NCBI GenBank assembly: GCA_964017145.1
Contig: OZ024849.1
Location: 1,240,001 to 1,304,000, forward strand
Direction of reading: 5' to 3'
Source: Agrocybe praecox
Taxonomy: Eukaryota > Basidiomycota > Agaricomycetes > Agaricales > Agrocybaceae
Length of the DNA: 64,000 nt
Made by a program: the position numbers and the translations under genes
Shown here: positions 45,591-57,524 of the stretch, piece after piece
How the letters are laid out: each line of letters starts with the position of its first letter
How positions within the stretch are numbered: position 1 is the stretch's first letter
The notes under the pieces: model-generated
What the model was told of the DNA's origin: nothing
The model's database searches: none
What the model saw: only the letters and a program-made list of their open reading frames with translations

Positions 45591-48332
45591 CTATAGTCCA
45601 CCATCATTGAGTGCGTTAAAGAAGCGTCGAGAATGATCCTCAAGTGACTTGGAAAGCCTATTGAGTTTTGCATTCTTTCGCATATTCTGTCTCCACTCAT
45701 GTTGGGTCAAGGGCACTGCTTCACCGCTCTTGATGCTTTGCAATCGCTTGTCAAACCAGGCTTCAAAATATTCTGTCCAAAAAGGGTACGATGCATTGTC
45801 CTTCCAGGTCTTGTTCGTGGGCCACCAAGATTTGACTTGTAGCTCAACATTTCGCTCTATAAATAATCATTAGTAAATAGTCATACAAATATAATAAATT
45901 TTTATACCTTGTTCACACCTATAAGTACCACATATAGTATCGGCTTCTTCTTGTGAGCAACATTCATCAAAGTACTTAATGCCGCTATTTGTTGCATACA
46001 CAACAGCTGTATCCATGTACTTCCACTCTCCCGAAAGTACCAGATCAAAGCTGCAGTCAACCGACAGTCTCCAGACAATACCCCCAGTTTTAAGAGCCCT
46101 TTTTGCTACTTCATTATTCCTAAGTAAAGCACGTCGATCATTGAAGTAATCCCTATAATCATCCTTAGTAAAAACATAGCCAGCGGTTCTGAAGTGAATA
46201 TAGGGCAGGGCCAAATGGAGTTGATTTGTGTCTGGGGTATAAAGGGTAAGGACTTGGAACTCGATCCCTTTTTGAAGCAAAAGCTTGCAAATCTCGTAGT
46301 CACTCATTGCAACATCCCATCTACATATCATCAGAGCCAATGCAGCTGTCTTTACTCCCAGACTCCATTCAACAGTCGATGACCTTCCCATATCTAGCAT
46401 AAAAATTTTGGAGTCGCCCGATTTTACTTCCTTGATATATTTTGTCCGGGTGGCTCCAGCTAATGGAAATTTACACACTTTGAACAGATCCCAGGTTTCA
46501 GGAAGAGGTTGGCCTGTTGACGAGCACAATCTTAACAGAAAGTCAAGAGCAGGAGGGGATACTTGGGATTGAAAAAACATATTGTCGACTCTATCCTTAC
46601 CCAACAAATTGGTACACATTATTTTCGTCTTATCATCCAGGGATGGCAAAGACAAAGGGGATTGGATAGGATGTACATAGCCCATATACTCATGCATGAT
46701 ATTGATAGCCTCGTACTCCTCTACTTCAGCGATTAATAAATCATCCCAGACCAAAAGCTGCGTTGATTCATGAGTTGAGAGGTATCCCTTCAAGTTACGA
46801 TGAGAACCGCCTGATTCCAAACTTGAAGCCTGATTTTCGGGATCAGGTACAGGGATTTCAGCACCAAAGTCTTCATTCCAGTCGCCATAGGATTCCGCTT
46901 CCGGTCCAAACAAAAGATCGTTCATCATATCTTCCTCCTCACATTCGTCCTCTTCTTTGTCCCCGAAGGCAGAGCAGCAATCCCATTCGCCAAAGATACT
47001 GTTATAATGCTTTTGCTTTCTGCCATAGAATTCGAGGATATCCTCCTTTTCTGCACGTGTGGTTGCTCGCCTTTGATAAATGTCTCTTTCGTCTCTTTCC
47101 CATACAAATACTTTGATTTTTTTGGACCCCCGGCCAGCTTGATCACGCTGCAACCTTCTTTGTCTAGCCTCTTCTGACTCCCTGTCTTCGATCTCCTTGG
47201 TTCGTTTCTCTCGTTCTGCCATAAAAGCTCCCAAAAATATCATTGGATCCGTTGGCAAAGGATTGATGGCGGTCATTGGATCTATTGGCAAGGGATTGAT
47301 GGTAGTCATTGGATTTATCGGCAAGGGATTGATGGTGGATGGCCTTGATGTTAGAAATGTAGTGGCAGCTTGTAGCACTTCAGGAGCAGGGCCATAATCT
47401 TTTAGACCTGCATCGATTTCTCTTTGCCCCCATCTGTACCACACTGGTATGCTATACTTCATAAACCACTCAACAGAAAATTGGTGCCTCAGAGGATTTA
47501 CCAAGTCTAACATGATACCAACGCGTTCTATAGCGGGATCAAATACACCACATGCTGCATTTAGAGAAGAGACAAATCCCTCATACCATTCCTGCTGTAC
47601 CAATCTATGAAACCATGTGAGGTCGTTGAATAGATCTTGTCCCGCACTAGGTTTGATTGACTCACAAACGGCCACAGCATAAGATATTCTGCAGAGCCAG
47701 TAAGAGTACCATTCTCTGCACCTTACAATGTTGGTACGTAGTTCTTCGTTGCTAGCAACTCTTTTTCCACAAGTGAATACTTTCTCTATGACAGTCGGTG
47801 TTGGGGGGATACTCCCGATATTAGAGAGAGAATTAAACAATGCCTTCAAATCCCATTCAAGTCTATGCCACCGGAGTATATCAGACGATTTCATAGAGAA
47901 AGTTTTGTCTACATTCCTACGATGGTATACCGGGGTGTTCAAAGCCCACTGAAAAGCCCCTGTCTGTATAGACTTTCTGTCCAAAAACGCAAGGTGTACG
48001 TAGTCTAATGTCCACCATCTGGGTTCTTGAAGGGCCTCTATAGAATCTCGCGTAGAGTCGAACGAAAGTATTTCCCCAGGCGTGTTCAAAGGGATCCCTT
48101 TGAGGGACCGAGTGCAGTTCGGTGAATAGATAAATTCCCCGTTGATAAGATGTATGGTACTATTCTCAGTGTGTCTCCCTCTTAACTCCGACTCCTCAAA
48201 GGTTACTTGGGTTGCAGCATAAAAGTCGTGGTATCTATCTTTCCCAAAGTACATAGGATACATAAGTGGTCCAATCTCATTTCGTGTTTCACTGTAGCCA
48301 TCGTAGTTGAGCTTTACGGGTATTGTCGGCAT
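45591..48332 (-). CDS. Large orphan protein of an agaricomycete-expanded family
   Basis: Exons 48332-45908 and 45856-45591 join in phase for 896 codons plus stop. Just upstream the frame continues (ARRYYGVDSEMPTIPVKLNY) to an acceptor near 48370, so the true start is probably on an upstream exon. Segments such as MYPMYFGKDRYHDFYAATQV, EPRWWTLDYVHLAFLD, RRALLRNNEVAKRALKTGGI, WRLSVDCSFDLVLSG and the C-terminal SWWP...FWTEYFEAWFDKRL are, from memory, shared by a large set of uncharacterised agaricomycete proteins often found near transposons. An acidic centre and a TINPLP-type 11-residue repeat (three units, about residues 332-364) are present. No catalytic motif is certain. Function unknown. 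Confidence 0.7.
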
Positions 48333-48386
48333 TTCGGAATCTACACCGTAATATCTCCGGGCTGTCTATAGCAGATAAAGGGTTAG

Positions 48387-48770
48387 CAATGTTAGGGTTC
48401 GAGTGGGTAGTAAACATATATAGCTCACCAGAAGGCGACCAATATCTTGATTGTGTAATGCTAAAGTTCCTGAAATCCTCCGAAAAAGGCAAGTGTTCCG
48501 TTTGAATAGTTCTGGCCTCCGAGGTTAGCGATGTTAACGTTCGAGTTGGTAGTAAATATATATAGCTCACCAGAAGGTAACCAATATCTCAATTCCGTAG
48601 TGCAATGGGGAGGGTTCTGGTCATGAACTTGTTATCATTAAAGGGGATAAAAGATGTAAGGTATAGCTCACCGGAACCTCTCCAATATCTCAATCGCGTA
48701 ATGCCAAAGTTTCTGAAAACCTCCAAAAAAGGCAAGCGTTTTGGATAGTTCTGGCCTCCGATGCTGAGAC
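48387..48770 (-). repeat. Three diverged copies of an exon-like unit (about 135 bp) upstream of the orphan gene
   Basis: On the minus strand copies near 48765-48670, about 48595-48523 (partial) and 48525-48389 share TCGGAGGCCAGAACTATTC, a coding-like segment (LPF-E-FRNF-IT--RYW) and a GTGAGC donor-like end. Two of the copies are also followed by a similar stretch (TATATATTTACTACC). They look like duplicated 5' exons or untranslated leaders. Confidence 0.6.
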
Positions 48771-48886
48771 TAGCTTCAAGGCGACTTGGAAGCCGGGCGT
48801 TCGCAGTGCGGCACAATTGTCAGCGCCAGTTGTTGTTGTTGACGATGTTGATATGATATCAGAGGTGCTTAGAGAACCTCACCACA

Positions 48887-48898
48887 GCTCTGATACCA
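48887..48898 (-). other. Primer-binding-site-like sequence (initiator tRNA-Met type)
   Basis: The minus strand reads TGGTATCAGAGC, identical over 12 nt to the classic initiator tRNA-Met primer-binding site of LTR retrotransposons. An LTR would end just upstream (plus coordinates above about 48900). A related stretch without the full site lies at 50795-50835. No gag or pol sequence follows, so at best this is a relic. Confidence 0.4.
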
Positions 48899-48904
48899 AC
48901 GTGA

Positions 48905-50934
48905 AGATCTGTGCCGACAACGTAAGAGTGAAGACTAGGATACTAGATGAGGGAAGTTGATAAGAATAGAAAAAGCCCACCGTTAGTGACATCTGACTGT
49001 CACGCTGATATTGTGACTTACTTCCGTCGCCGACCGAGATAATGATCTCATAATGATATCGGATAACCCTTTTTATATATCTTATGCACAGCTCGCTATC
49101 TCTGAATCAGGTGGTTTGGATACAGTAGTAGTGGTATGTAGGTTTGTAGGGATTCACTTGAAGAATGAAAAATTTCGAACTACAGGATCCATATTCCTCC
49201 ATATATCCATTTACAGAATTTCTAATCCAACACGATAATCTCGGGACCTTCTGACGGTTGTTCGGGAAGTATAAGATGTAAAGGACGCCTGGGACACCGA
49301 TGGTATCTGGTGGGGGGATCAAGGTTGAATGATACATTTGATATGACTGGAGGTTCCCTTGGAAGTCTGCGAATTCTTTGGTCGTAGAAGGGATGTTGAT
49401 TGCCATAACTTCCATGGTAGAGTAATGCTGGTTTTGCGTTGAGTGATTCTTGAATCGGGACTCAGTTGTGGTAGGTATGTTTTGGATATGTTTTCTTTCA
49501 AGTGTGATATTCCGTCGCATGCGACGGAAGTTCCCACGGCCCCACTTACTTACTGCTGACGGATTTTTGGGCAGTTGTCCTTGGGCTGACGCTGATGCCA
49601 CATTGTACCAGGTTGTAAATGTCATCACCTTAAGTGGACAGGTAGATCAACAGGGTAGATAGATGAACAAATAGAAAAACAGACAGGAAGATAGATATAT
49701 GACGAGTAAGTTGCCGAACGTTGAAAGAAAGACGATGAGGAACAGTGGTATATGGATGGGATCGGCGCGAGACTGTCTGCTGGCGGGTGGATCGTTCGGC
49801 AAGTTGTAGGTGAGTAAGTGGCTATGTAAGTACGTATGTACGTCGGAGTGGCACCGATTGGTCTTTTATTACAAGAAATGAATGGAATGAAAAAAGAGCG
49901 ACAATAAGAGTCGGACGGGTGGGCAGGTCGATGAAATTAAGCACAAGTAAAAGCCAGTACGGTGTATGCAGAAGGGAGAGGCATTTCTACCCGAGCGGCA
50001 GGCTTGAATCAGTTGGTGGCGGAAGGAGTCGGTGCGTTGTTGGACGTCTGTAAATGGAAAATAAGCAAATTTCGGCTTGAACAACGAAGTATAACGTACC
50101 AGAACACGGAAACAAGGTACTGAGTACATCAAACATGTACATGAAGCTCTTTGCCTACTTTAGCGCATCGTCTAATGTCGGATCGTGCGTCCAAAATGAG
50201 AAACAACTGCGAAAAGATAACATTAGGATCATATCTATTTATGCACCGAAGAGAAACCGAAGCGAAGAAGAGGAAGGAGCAGCAGAAAGGAGGACAAAGG
50301 TAGAAGAAGACGTACATAGCAAGCTGGTAAACAAACCAGTTCATGCGTCCAGGCTTTCGAGTTAGCTGAACACCCTGGGGAGAATCCAGCTGGTGGATGA
50401 GGATGTTCGCCTGGAAGACGACTTGTTCCTGGTAAAAGAGTGTCAAGTAAATAAATCACGGTTAAAAAGATGTACTAGTGATTTTAAGAAAAAGATACAT
50501 ACACCATTCCTCGGCTTGCTTCCGTTTGAAAACATGCCCAGGTTTGGTCTTGGGATCTTCCAAGCTGTGGAAGCTGACAATGGTAAGTATTTATTGATAC
50601 CCATAAGAGAAACGAGTGATGAGTAGCTTACCTGAGGCATGCCTGAGCGACGAGCAAACGGGTACTAGAATAAAAGTTGAAGAATGAACCTGCCGTGCGG
50701 TAACAGAAGAGGAGGACCATGCACTGTTGGAATGCAAATCCAAAGTTACAATTCGGATGGCAAGATCACATTTTCTTGATGAGGTGGCATATACATAGCG
50801 TCAGAAATGCTTAGAGAACCTCACAGCATCTCTGACTATATGTAGAACATTGTAACTTGTTGTATAGATGATAGGTATGGATAGAAGATAAAAATAGAAC
50901 GTTGGGGTTTAATCACAGTCACATGGGGTGACAG
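48905..50934. other. Accessory region without a firm gene
   Basis: A 173-codon minus-strand open frame (49625-49107, starting near MTFTTWYNVASASAQGQLPK) has no recognisable domain and could be chance or a remnant. Short GTA-rich repeats occur at 49810-49850. 50794-50850 repeats sequence around 48860-48900 (TGCTTAGAGAACCTCAC). Confidence 0.3.
49512..49538. repeat. Palindrome-containing motif, copy 2
   Basis: CCGTCGCATGCGACGG is a perfect 16-bp palindrome, followed by 3 bp and TTCCCACG. Same layout as 45358-45384. Confidence 0.7.
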
Positions 50935-50940
50935 CGCGAA

Positions 50941-51612
50941 ATGTACCTTCCAAATTCAGACTTGACATCTTTCTCTTACTGCCATGATCATCTGTGCGTC
51001 GACTGGAGGTTCTTCGCTCGTCGCACATCTTTATCTTGCAGTTATCTGAACGCCTCTGAACCCATATATCTTTCTCCCCATGGTGGAAATTGTGCCCTGA
51101 GTGGAGCATCCCTGCTTGTTGCACGACTCGCACGTAATCTGACTGGGTTGGATTCTTTAGATATCAATTGTAAGTCTCCTTATTCCTTCTCTCTTTTGGT
51201 ATCGTTTACGATCTTCTCTTTGATGTAGAAACTAGGGAATTCCCTCATCATCCACATCTTCCCTGTGCACGTATCCGTCCTTCCCACTACTACAAACGGT
51301 GGACCGCTCCCTTCAATACATCACTCTCGGCCTTCATCGAGCAGTTCGACCATCCCTGAATCTCTTTGGCTTGACCAAAATCGAGTCTGGTTCTCCGGTG
51401 TCGCTTGTGCCATATTACGTGAGGCTATCACTACATTTGTGGATCTACCTACTGGAAATATCAAGGACGTGCTTGGAAAGAAAGTTACTGTGAGTATATC
51501 CTTATCTTCTGTCCCTTTCCTTTATTAACATACTACTATATATGCAGTACCCGATGATGCTCTTTTAGTCCCAGCGAGATACACCAAAATCGAACCGCTT
51601 AGTGCCCTAACA
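50941..51612 (+). CDS. Possible fragmentary gene, unknown
   Basis: Two adjacent stretches read like exons: 50941-51172 (SEPIYLSPHGGNCALSGASL, LVARLARNLTGLDSL) and 51229-51489 (LWLDQNRVWFSGVACAILRE, VDLPTGNIKDVLGKKVT). Between them 51170-51228 looks like an intron (GTAAGT ... TGTAG) and a donor GTGAGT follows at 51490. I could not build a full gene or recognise the family. A start is not clear. Confidence 0.3.
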
Positions 51613-52996
51613 AGGGGCGAATCGCCGTTCCAAAGGCCGGGTCCTGAGTTTACTCAAGCATCGCTCCTTCGAATTATACCATGCCCTCACAGTCAGCGGG
51701 GCAGTTACTACCTTACTACCAGAACCCCCATCCTCACGACCCTGCGTACCACGCAGACAATCGGCCTTTCCCTCCTGCGATATCTTCAGCAGCGTCAACC
51801 TCTATAACATCTCTGCCACAACAACAGTCGTCTGATAGGAAACCGGACGCGAAAGGAGGAAATCCGATACAGCACGATGATAGTGGGCAATCCGCCTGTC
51901 TCCGTCTGCTGCGCTTCCACCATCGATAGGGACTTCAACGTTCCATGTCAATGCTAGGGACACGATGCAGACCATCCTCAGCATGCTCCAGTCGGGTCTC
52001 GTGTCGTCTCGTGTTGCGTGGGGAAAAAGAAAAGCAGACTGTTTACCCACCATATCCGCCTCACGGAACCCTCCAACTCCCGTAGTTCAACCAGCTCGAC
52101 CTCCCATCATCCCTTCCCGCAATCTTCCCGCATGATTTCGACGTTCAAGTCCAGCTCGTCTCGTCTCGTCTCAAAGGGTGCACGCCCCGCTTTTCGTCAC
52201 GGCGTCAGGATCGGACGTCTCCCCATCCACCTGTAACAGTCCTATACATGTATCAAATATTGGTAGTTGCCAGTTATATAGCATATATCCACAATGGTAG
52301 GTACCATGTCTGGCAGTTGCCACACACACCATTTCTATGTTTTACGGGCATTGCGGCCAAAATCAGCAGGTGCCGTAGTCATACAATGCCAAACAAAGCA
52401 GATTTAGGCTTCGACAAGCCTCAAAATATGTTTTTTGTTATGTTTGTGAGATTGTGGGCGTTTTCGGTGTGGAAAAAAAGGTACATGAGTTCTAATTATA
52501 TTTTAGAATATATCTGGTATGTTTGCGCCGACATATGTGGGCATTAAAGGATGGATTGGCGTCAATGACTTTGGATGACATGTAAAAATAACTGACCAAA
52601 ACTATTTTTGTATCATCCTGATATAGGTTGCCTCCGTTATCTTTTAGATTAGATAACACAGCATCGGATGACTTGTTTGACCGGCTCTTCGGCTTGTCTC
52701 GGTCTTCTCGGCGACTCTCGAAATATTCCATTTACATTTATTGTTGATTTACTGAATAATTTTTGATTCATCATTTCCATCAGCAATCAGATTAGATATG
52801 TATGTTTTGGTTATTTCAAAGCGATGGTGATGCCAAATTATCATGCCACGTGGAATGAATTCAATTAGTTACAGAACATTAAGATACAAATAATATACAT
52901 TGAATGTGAAGATTAGGATGAAAGGCGCTAATATAAGAACAAGAAAGCAGTACGAAAACATATAAATGAGTAATAAAAGAAGCCAATTATAAAATT
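51613..52996. other. Intergenic, nothing recognised
   Basis: Mixed sequence, then an AT-rich 3' flank of the gene that ends at 52997. Short open frames at 51681-51929 and 52248-52547 lack any support. Confidence 0.35.
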
Positions 52997-55652
52997 CTAT
53001 GAACTCGAAGATATGAGACATTCAAAAACATACAAAAATTCTTTAACAATCAATCTCCACCATTGCAACGACTTACGATTCTTCTGAGCCGCCAAACCCC
53101 AATACAGGAGCCCTACCATGACAGTTAGTAGCCCGTTTACCCCCGGCCTCGTCAATGATTCCCAATCATCGCCAACAAGCCCCTTGATAATTTCCCCATC
53201 TTTCGAAAGTCGCCATGCAGGTTGAAGGGACTGCCACCAGCGCATGAATTCCTCCTCGTACTTGACAAGATTGGAGATTGTCGGTGCCCACGATGAAATA
53301 GTGGGGCGGGCACGTTGAATCCAGGCCCCGAGGATGGATGGTCGGTGCTTGGCTTTGAGCCGTGCTATTTCTTGATAGCTATGCTTCTCCTCAAATTTTT
53401 TCCACACACGCACGAGCTCCATCCAATCATTTCCCAGCTCTTTCGCCTTTTCTTCGAGAACCAGTACAGCCGCCACAAACCAACCCTCAATTTTTATTTC
53501 CGAGGGAGTCGTGTTTTCAGAAGATGCAGATTGCGTGGAAGTCGTGGGTAGAGGGGAAGACAATTTCGAGTTTTTACGGCGACGCTTTGTGTCTTGCAAA
53601 GGTTGAGAGTCGACAGAATCCTCTTGCTGACGTCTACGTTTTGAAGCTCTGCTACCGGTGCTTATGGATGTTGACGCCGGTGCCAAGGAGAGGTCATCAA
53701 TGGCTTGCATGGTGGTATCAAAGGACGTAGGTAGAAGGGCGCTGACTGATGGCGAAGACAGCCTATTTGGGGTACTGGCGTTCACGTCGGTGTCAGTAGG
53801 CAATGATGACGTAGCTTGATGACCACTTTGGATATCGTCGTGTGAGGCTTCAATATTGGAAGGTACGGGTGGCATATTCTGAACGCCACCCTGAACTTGA
53901 ATATCTTCTGGTGGTGCCACTGGGTAGTGTTCCACTGGTGATAGGGTTTCTGATGAGACTGACACAGCGGTTCCAGAAGAAGAAAGCGCCTCTGATTGAT
54001 GTAGAGTCGTGTGTGGGGCCAACGATGGGAGTGCTGTGGATTCTGGCGAGCGCGGAGAAGGGGGCGGGCTAACAAAAGCCAGCGGAGAACCGCCTCGGCT
54101 TGCTGAGCCGCCAACGATGATCTTGAGTTCAGGGGCAGCCGATGTGGCACGAGAAGGGGTGGATTGTAGGTTACTGACGTGATGATTTACAAGTGGGGTG
54201 GGAGTTTGTGATAAAACCTTTGAATTGACGTACGTAGACTGCGTTATCTGGTCTGAGCTGCTTGCGGCATTGGTAGAAGCCACTGATGGCGCTGCAGAGG
54301 CGGAACATGATAGGGGCGTGGTCGACGAGGGATCGGGGGATTGAGACAGGCGAGAAGTTGAATGAATGTCCGAGTCATACGTATCGACGGTCACGCTCTC
54401 GTCGTCAGTGTGGGCCAGGGAAACTAGAGGTTCGAAACCATCTTCTTGGGGCAATACACGAGATCTGCATTCCTCTGGGGCTGCCAGATAATGTCAATAT
54501 ATATAAATTGAATGTATGAGAAGATAAAACTTACAATAGCATAACTGGAGAAAAGAGCCGAAAGCAGGTAAGATGTGTTTCTTGTATCGTACACGTTCGG
54601 AACGGCCAAAGTTCATTTTGATGTCGCCCGAGGTGACTCCAGAGTGAATGCTATATAACAAGTCAGTAATCGGTCGGGAAAATCATTGAGATATAATCCT
54701 ACTGACCTGATAACATTGAGGCGACCTTCATGTGCAGGTTCTGGCCCCCCAGCAATCAACGTCGCTTTCCAGCCCGTTGCTTCGCAAATGAGGTCGAGAA
54801 TTGGCTTCGCAAATGCCGCCAGTCCTTGTATACATCTTAAAATTCGATAAAATCAAGAAAATTCGATCCTGTAAAATATAAAACCTACCTCTGACGATCA
54901 ATAGGGTCCTTGGAAGGTGGGAGTGTAATGTCTTCTTCCCATTTTGCCACCAGTTCTTGATGTTCCTCCTTAGCTTGTGCCTCCCACTGCTCCTTCTCCT
55001 CCTTATCGAGTTTTTCGAACATTTGACGCGCAATTTTGTCGCGAAGGGCAGTAAGGTCGCCTCGTTTTGTATCGGCTAACTTGGCGATGCGCTTGGTTTC
55101 TGCATTGATAGTGTCAGACTAAGTTTTCCTCCAGGTGTTCGCTGCGCTTCGCTGCCGTGGTTTCTTGATACCGACGCCGGTTAGTTTATGCAGGAGGATG
55201 CGATATGGATTATGAGCTCCGGATTCTTTGGGGTCAAGGTCACTGTCTTTGGTGTAGCGGTAAGCCAGCCACCGTTTAATTTGCTATATTTGGATCAGAT
55301 TGTGATTGTGACAGTCATTGTGACTACTGTGACTCACAGCTTTGCGACTGATTATCAGTCTCTTTCTCTCTTCCAACTTCTTCATGGCGTCGACATATTC
55401 CTGTGGTGTGAGTCTGTGGATATCAGGTAGCTCTGGCTCGGGATCGGGTGCATTCTCGACGATGCGCGCGAGGAAGTCCGCTGTCGGTTCTTGATCGTGC
55501 GGTAAGTCGATCGGAAATCTTTTGAAGTAGCGCCTTTGAATTATTGCTAGGGCATCGGCTGCGTAACCTCCCTCAACTCCTCGAGCGTAAGCTTCCCTCT
55601 GGTTCAGCAAGAACTCTTTTCTCATTCCTTGAAAAGCACCAGGATTGACCAT
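52997..55652 (-). pseudogene. Agaricomycete-expanded orphan family member with one in-frame TAG
   Basis: Five exons join in phase: 55652-55338, 55283-54889, 54835-54707, 54650-54535 and 54480-52997; 2,439 nt, 813 codons including stop. The N-terminus (MVNPGAFQGMRKEFLLNQRE, YAADALAIIQRRYFKRFPID) and middle (QIKRWLAYRYTKD, KESGAHNPYRILLHKLTG, RCIQGLAAFAKPILDLICEA, TGWKATLIAGGPEPAHEGRL) match, from memory, a widespread uncharacterised agaricomycete family. A TAG at 55119-55121 (codon 160) falls after NTWRKT where relatives commonly have Gln. The C-terminal half is Ser/Thr/Pro-rich with a basic nuclear-signal-like patch (SKRRRQQEDS, DTKRRRKNSK) and a helical end. Either a young pseudogene, a read-through case or an unusual intron. 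Function unknown. Confidence 0.65.
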
Positions 55653-56007
55653 TTTTGTAGGAAAGACAACAAAGACTCAGATGTCGGAATATACCTTGCC
55701 AGGTAGTAGCAGACAGCGAAATGCGAGCGTCAAGCTGGTATGTGGCTACATCTTTCTAATATATATCACCTATGATATTCAAAATAGCATCACCGCCTAT
55801 CAGAGCGACGTTTCTATCTCGAAAATCTTCAAACACAGTGCTATTCCCCTCAAATCATAGACTCATGGTGCGCTAAGTCATTTTTGGATCACCGACGGAC
55901 CATCTCATGGTCTTCTCTCAAAGGGACAGATCTCCGACGGCGAACTCTACCCTGAATCAGAAAACAGATAAATAGGTACACTTTTTTTCATAATTTTTCA
56001 TCCACTC
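55653..56007. promoter_or_regulatory. Divergent promoter region
   Basis: A 355-bp gap between two divergent start codons (55652 on minus, 56008 on plus). A run of T lies at 55983-55989. No specific element recognised. Confidence 0.4.
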
Positions 56008-57251
56008 ATGCCTTTCTCCTATCGTTTAATAGTTAATTCCTCGCCTAGCAAGAGTGTTTCCTTCACGGCAATCCGTGCTTTCGCCGCAACTGCCTATGAC
56101 GCTACTGGTGGCTCTGCTGGTGGTGGTCATCGCGCACAGCGTCCAACGGCTGGATCTGTTAACCACTTAGATGCGGTCGACAACGAGCACGACATGTTCC
56201 TAAACGCCAGTGCCGCTGATGGTGGCAAACCTTCCAGTAACCTCCCAGCAGCTGATGCCGTGGATGGCAAACATCAGCGGCTTGCACCTAACCTGTCCGT
56301 CGAGGACGCTACGTCGTCCTCTGGTCCAGAAGCATCTTCTGATGGTAAGTACTCGAGTATTTCTCTTTTTTTTTGTTCAATTTCTGATTATTTTATTTTA
56401 TTTCAGAGGAATCTGACTGGTCCGAGGACGATTACCCTGGCGATCCCCTCGATTTATCGAACCACTACAATACATCGGCGGTCGTCGAACCTGATCCAAG
56501 TACCTTCATGATTCCGAAGATGGGCAAGATGTTTCACGTTGTGAGTGTTGGTCGCTCCGTTGGGATTTTCAATATGTGGTACGTACATACATACATAATT
56601 GGTTAAGTACCGTCGTCGCCTCTAATTTACCGATCATTTCTTAGGAGCAAAGCCAAAATCAGTGCCCACGTTCCTGGCGGCAATGTTGCCTCTTTTAGGG
56701 TCTTTGAAACGGCGGTGGAACACTACAAGGTCCAGTACAGAAACAACCGTGTACGCATTGTCAGATCGGAAGACATATCCGATGCGATGCTTCAACTTAT
56801 GCCACAGCCACGTCGTCGTTGTTCTAACCCAAAGGGCACCGGTGAAAACATAAAGCCATTCAGAATCAGTGACAAGGATCATCCTCCTCGCTCCTTGGGT
56901 ACCTTCTTCAAACCTCTTGCCATTGATCCACCATCTCCTGCCAGATTTACACGTGTGAGGACCGACAGGATCTTCTTGGCTCCTAAGAAACCTGTTCCAG
57001 CACCACTCTTATCTGACATAACACATCCCCTTCTTCATGTACGTCAACGCATCACGGCGAACTCGCTTGCTCAAGTTGAACCCCGATCGGGCTCTCCTCC
57101 TACCATTTATGGCCAAGCCGATTTCTTTACTCCGATGAAAACCCATAAACGAACGGCAGCTACTGATGATTCGGGATTCGATTCCGATGACGAGCAAGAC
57201 CCACGTTTCTCTTGTGTCAAGAAGAGGAAAGTGAAGGTCAGGCGGGCTTGA
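56008..57251 (+). CDS. Protein with an RNase H1 N-terminal-like (viroplasmin-like) module
   Basis: Exons 56008-56344, 56407-56578 and 56645-57251 give 371 codons plus stop. Residues about 145-200 read KMFHVVSVGRSVGIFNMW then GGNVASFRVFETAVEHYKVQ, following the small RNA/DNA-hybrid-binding fold at the start of eukaryotic RNase H1 and in caulimovirus viroplasmin (YxV--GR--GIF--W ... F--F---A---Y). The catalytic RNase H domain is absent. The N-terminal 130 residues are Ala/Ser/Asp-rich, and the C-terminus is Pro-rich and basic (CVKKRKVKVRRA), a possible nuclear signal. Such stand-alone modules are common in agaricomycete genomes, as far as I recall. Role unknown; a nucleic-acid-binding function is inferred from the module only. 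Confidence 0.6.
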
Positions 57252-57310
57252 ATATGGCGGTGTGATTCCCACATCTAGCACAGTTGTCCTAGTTTCCGTC
57301 TTATTAGCAT

Positions 57311-57524
57311 GTGGTTGCTTTACGTAGATATTTAGTCCGGCGCCTATTTCTGGTTCCTCGCTTAATCATCAGTATAATCTGTTTATTGGCACAAACCAGC
57401 ACTATGGTGCATTTTATGCGGTTGCTTTACGTAGATATTTAGTCCGGCGCTTATTTGTAGTTCCTCGCTTAATCATCAATATAATCTGTTTATCCACACG
57501 AAACCAGCACCACGGTGCATTTTA
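57311..57524 (+). repeat. Tandem duplication, 107-bp period, two copies
   Basis: GGTTGCTTTACGTAGATATT to GGTGCATTTTA occurs at 57311-57417 and again at 57418-57524 with about ten substitutions. It is in the 3' flank of the viroplasmin-like gene. Confidence 0.9.
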
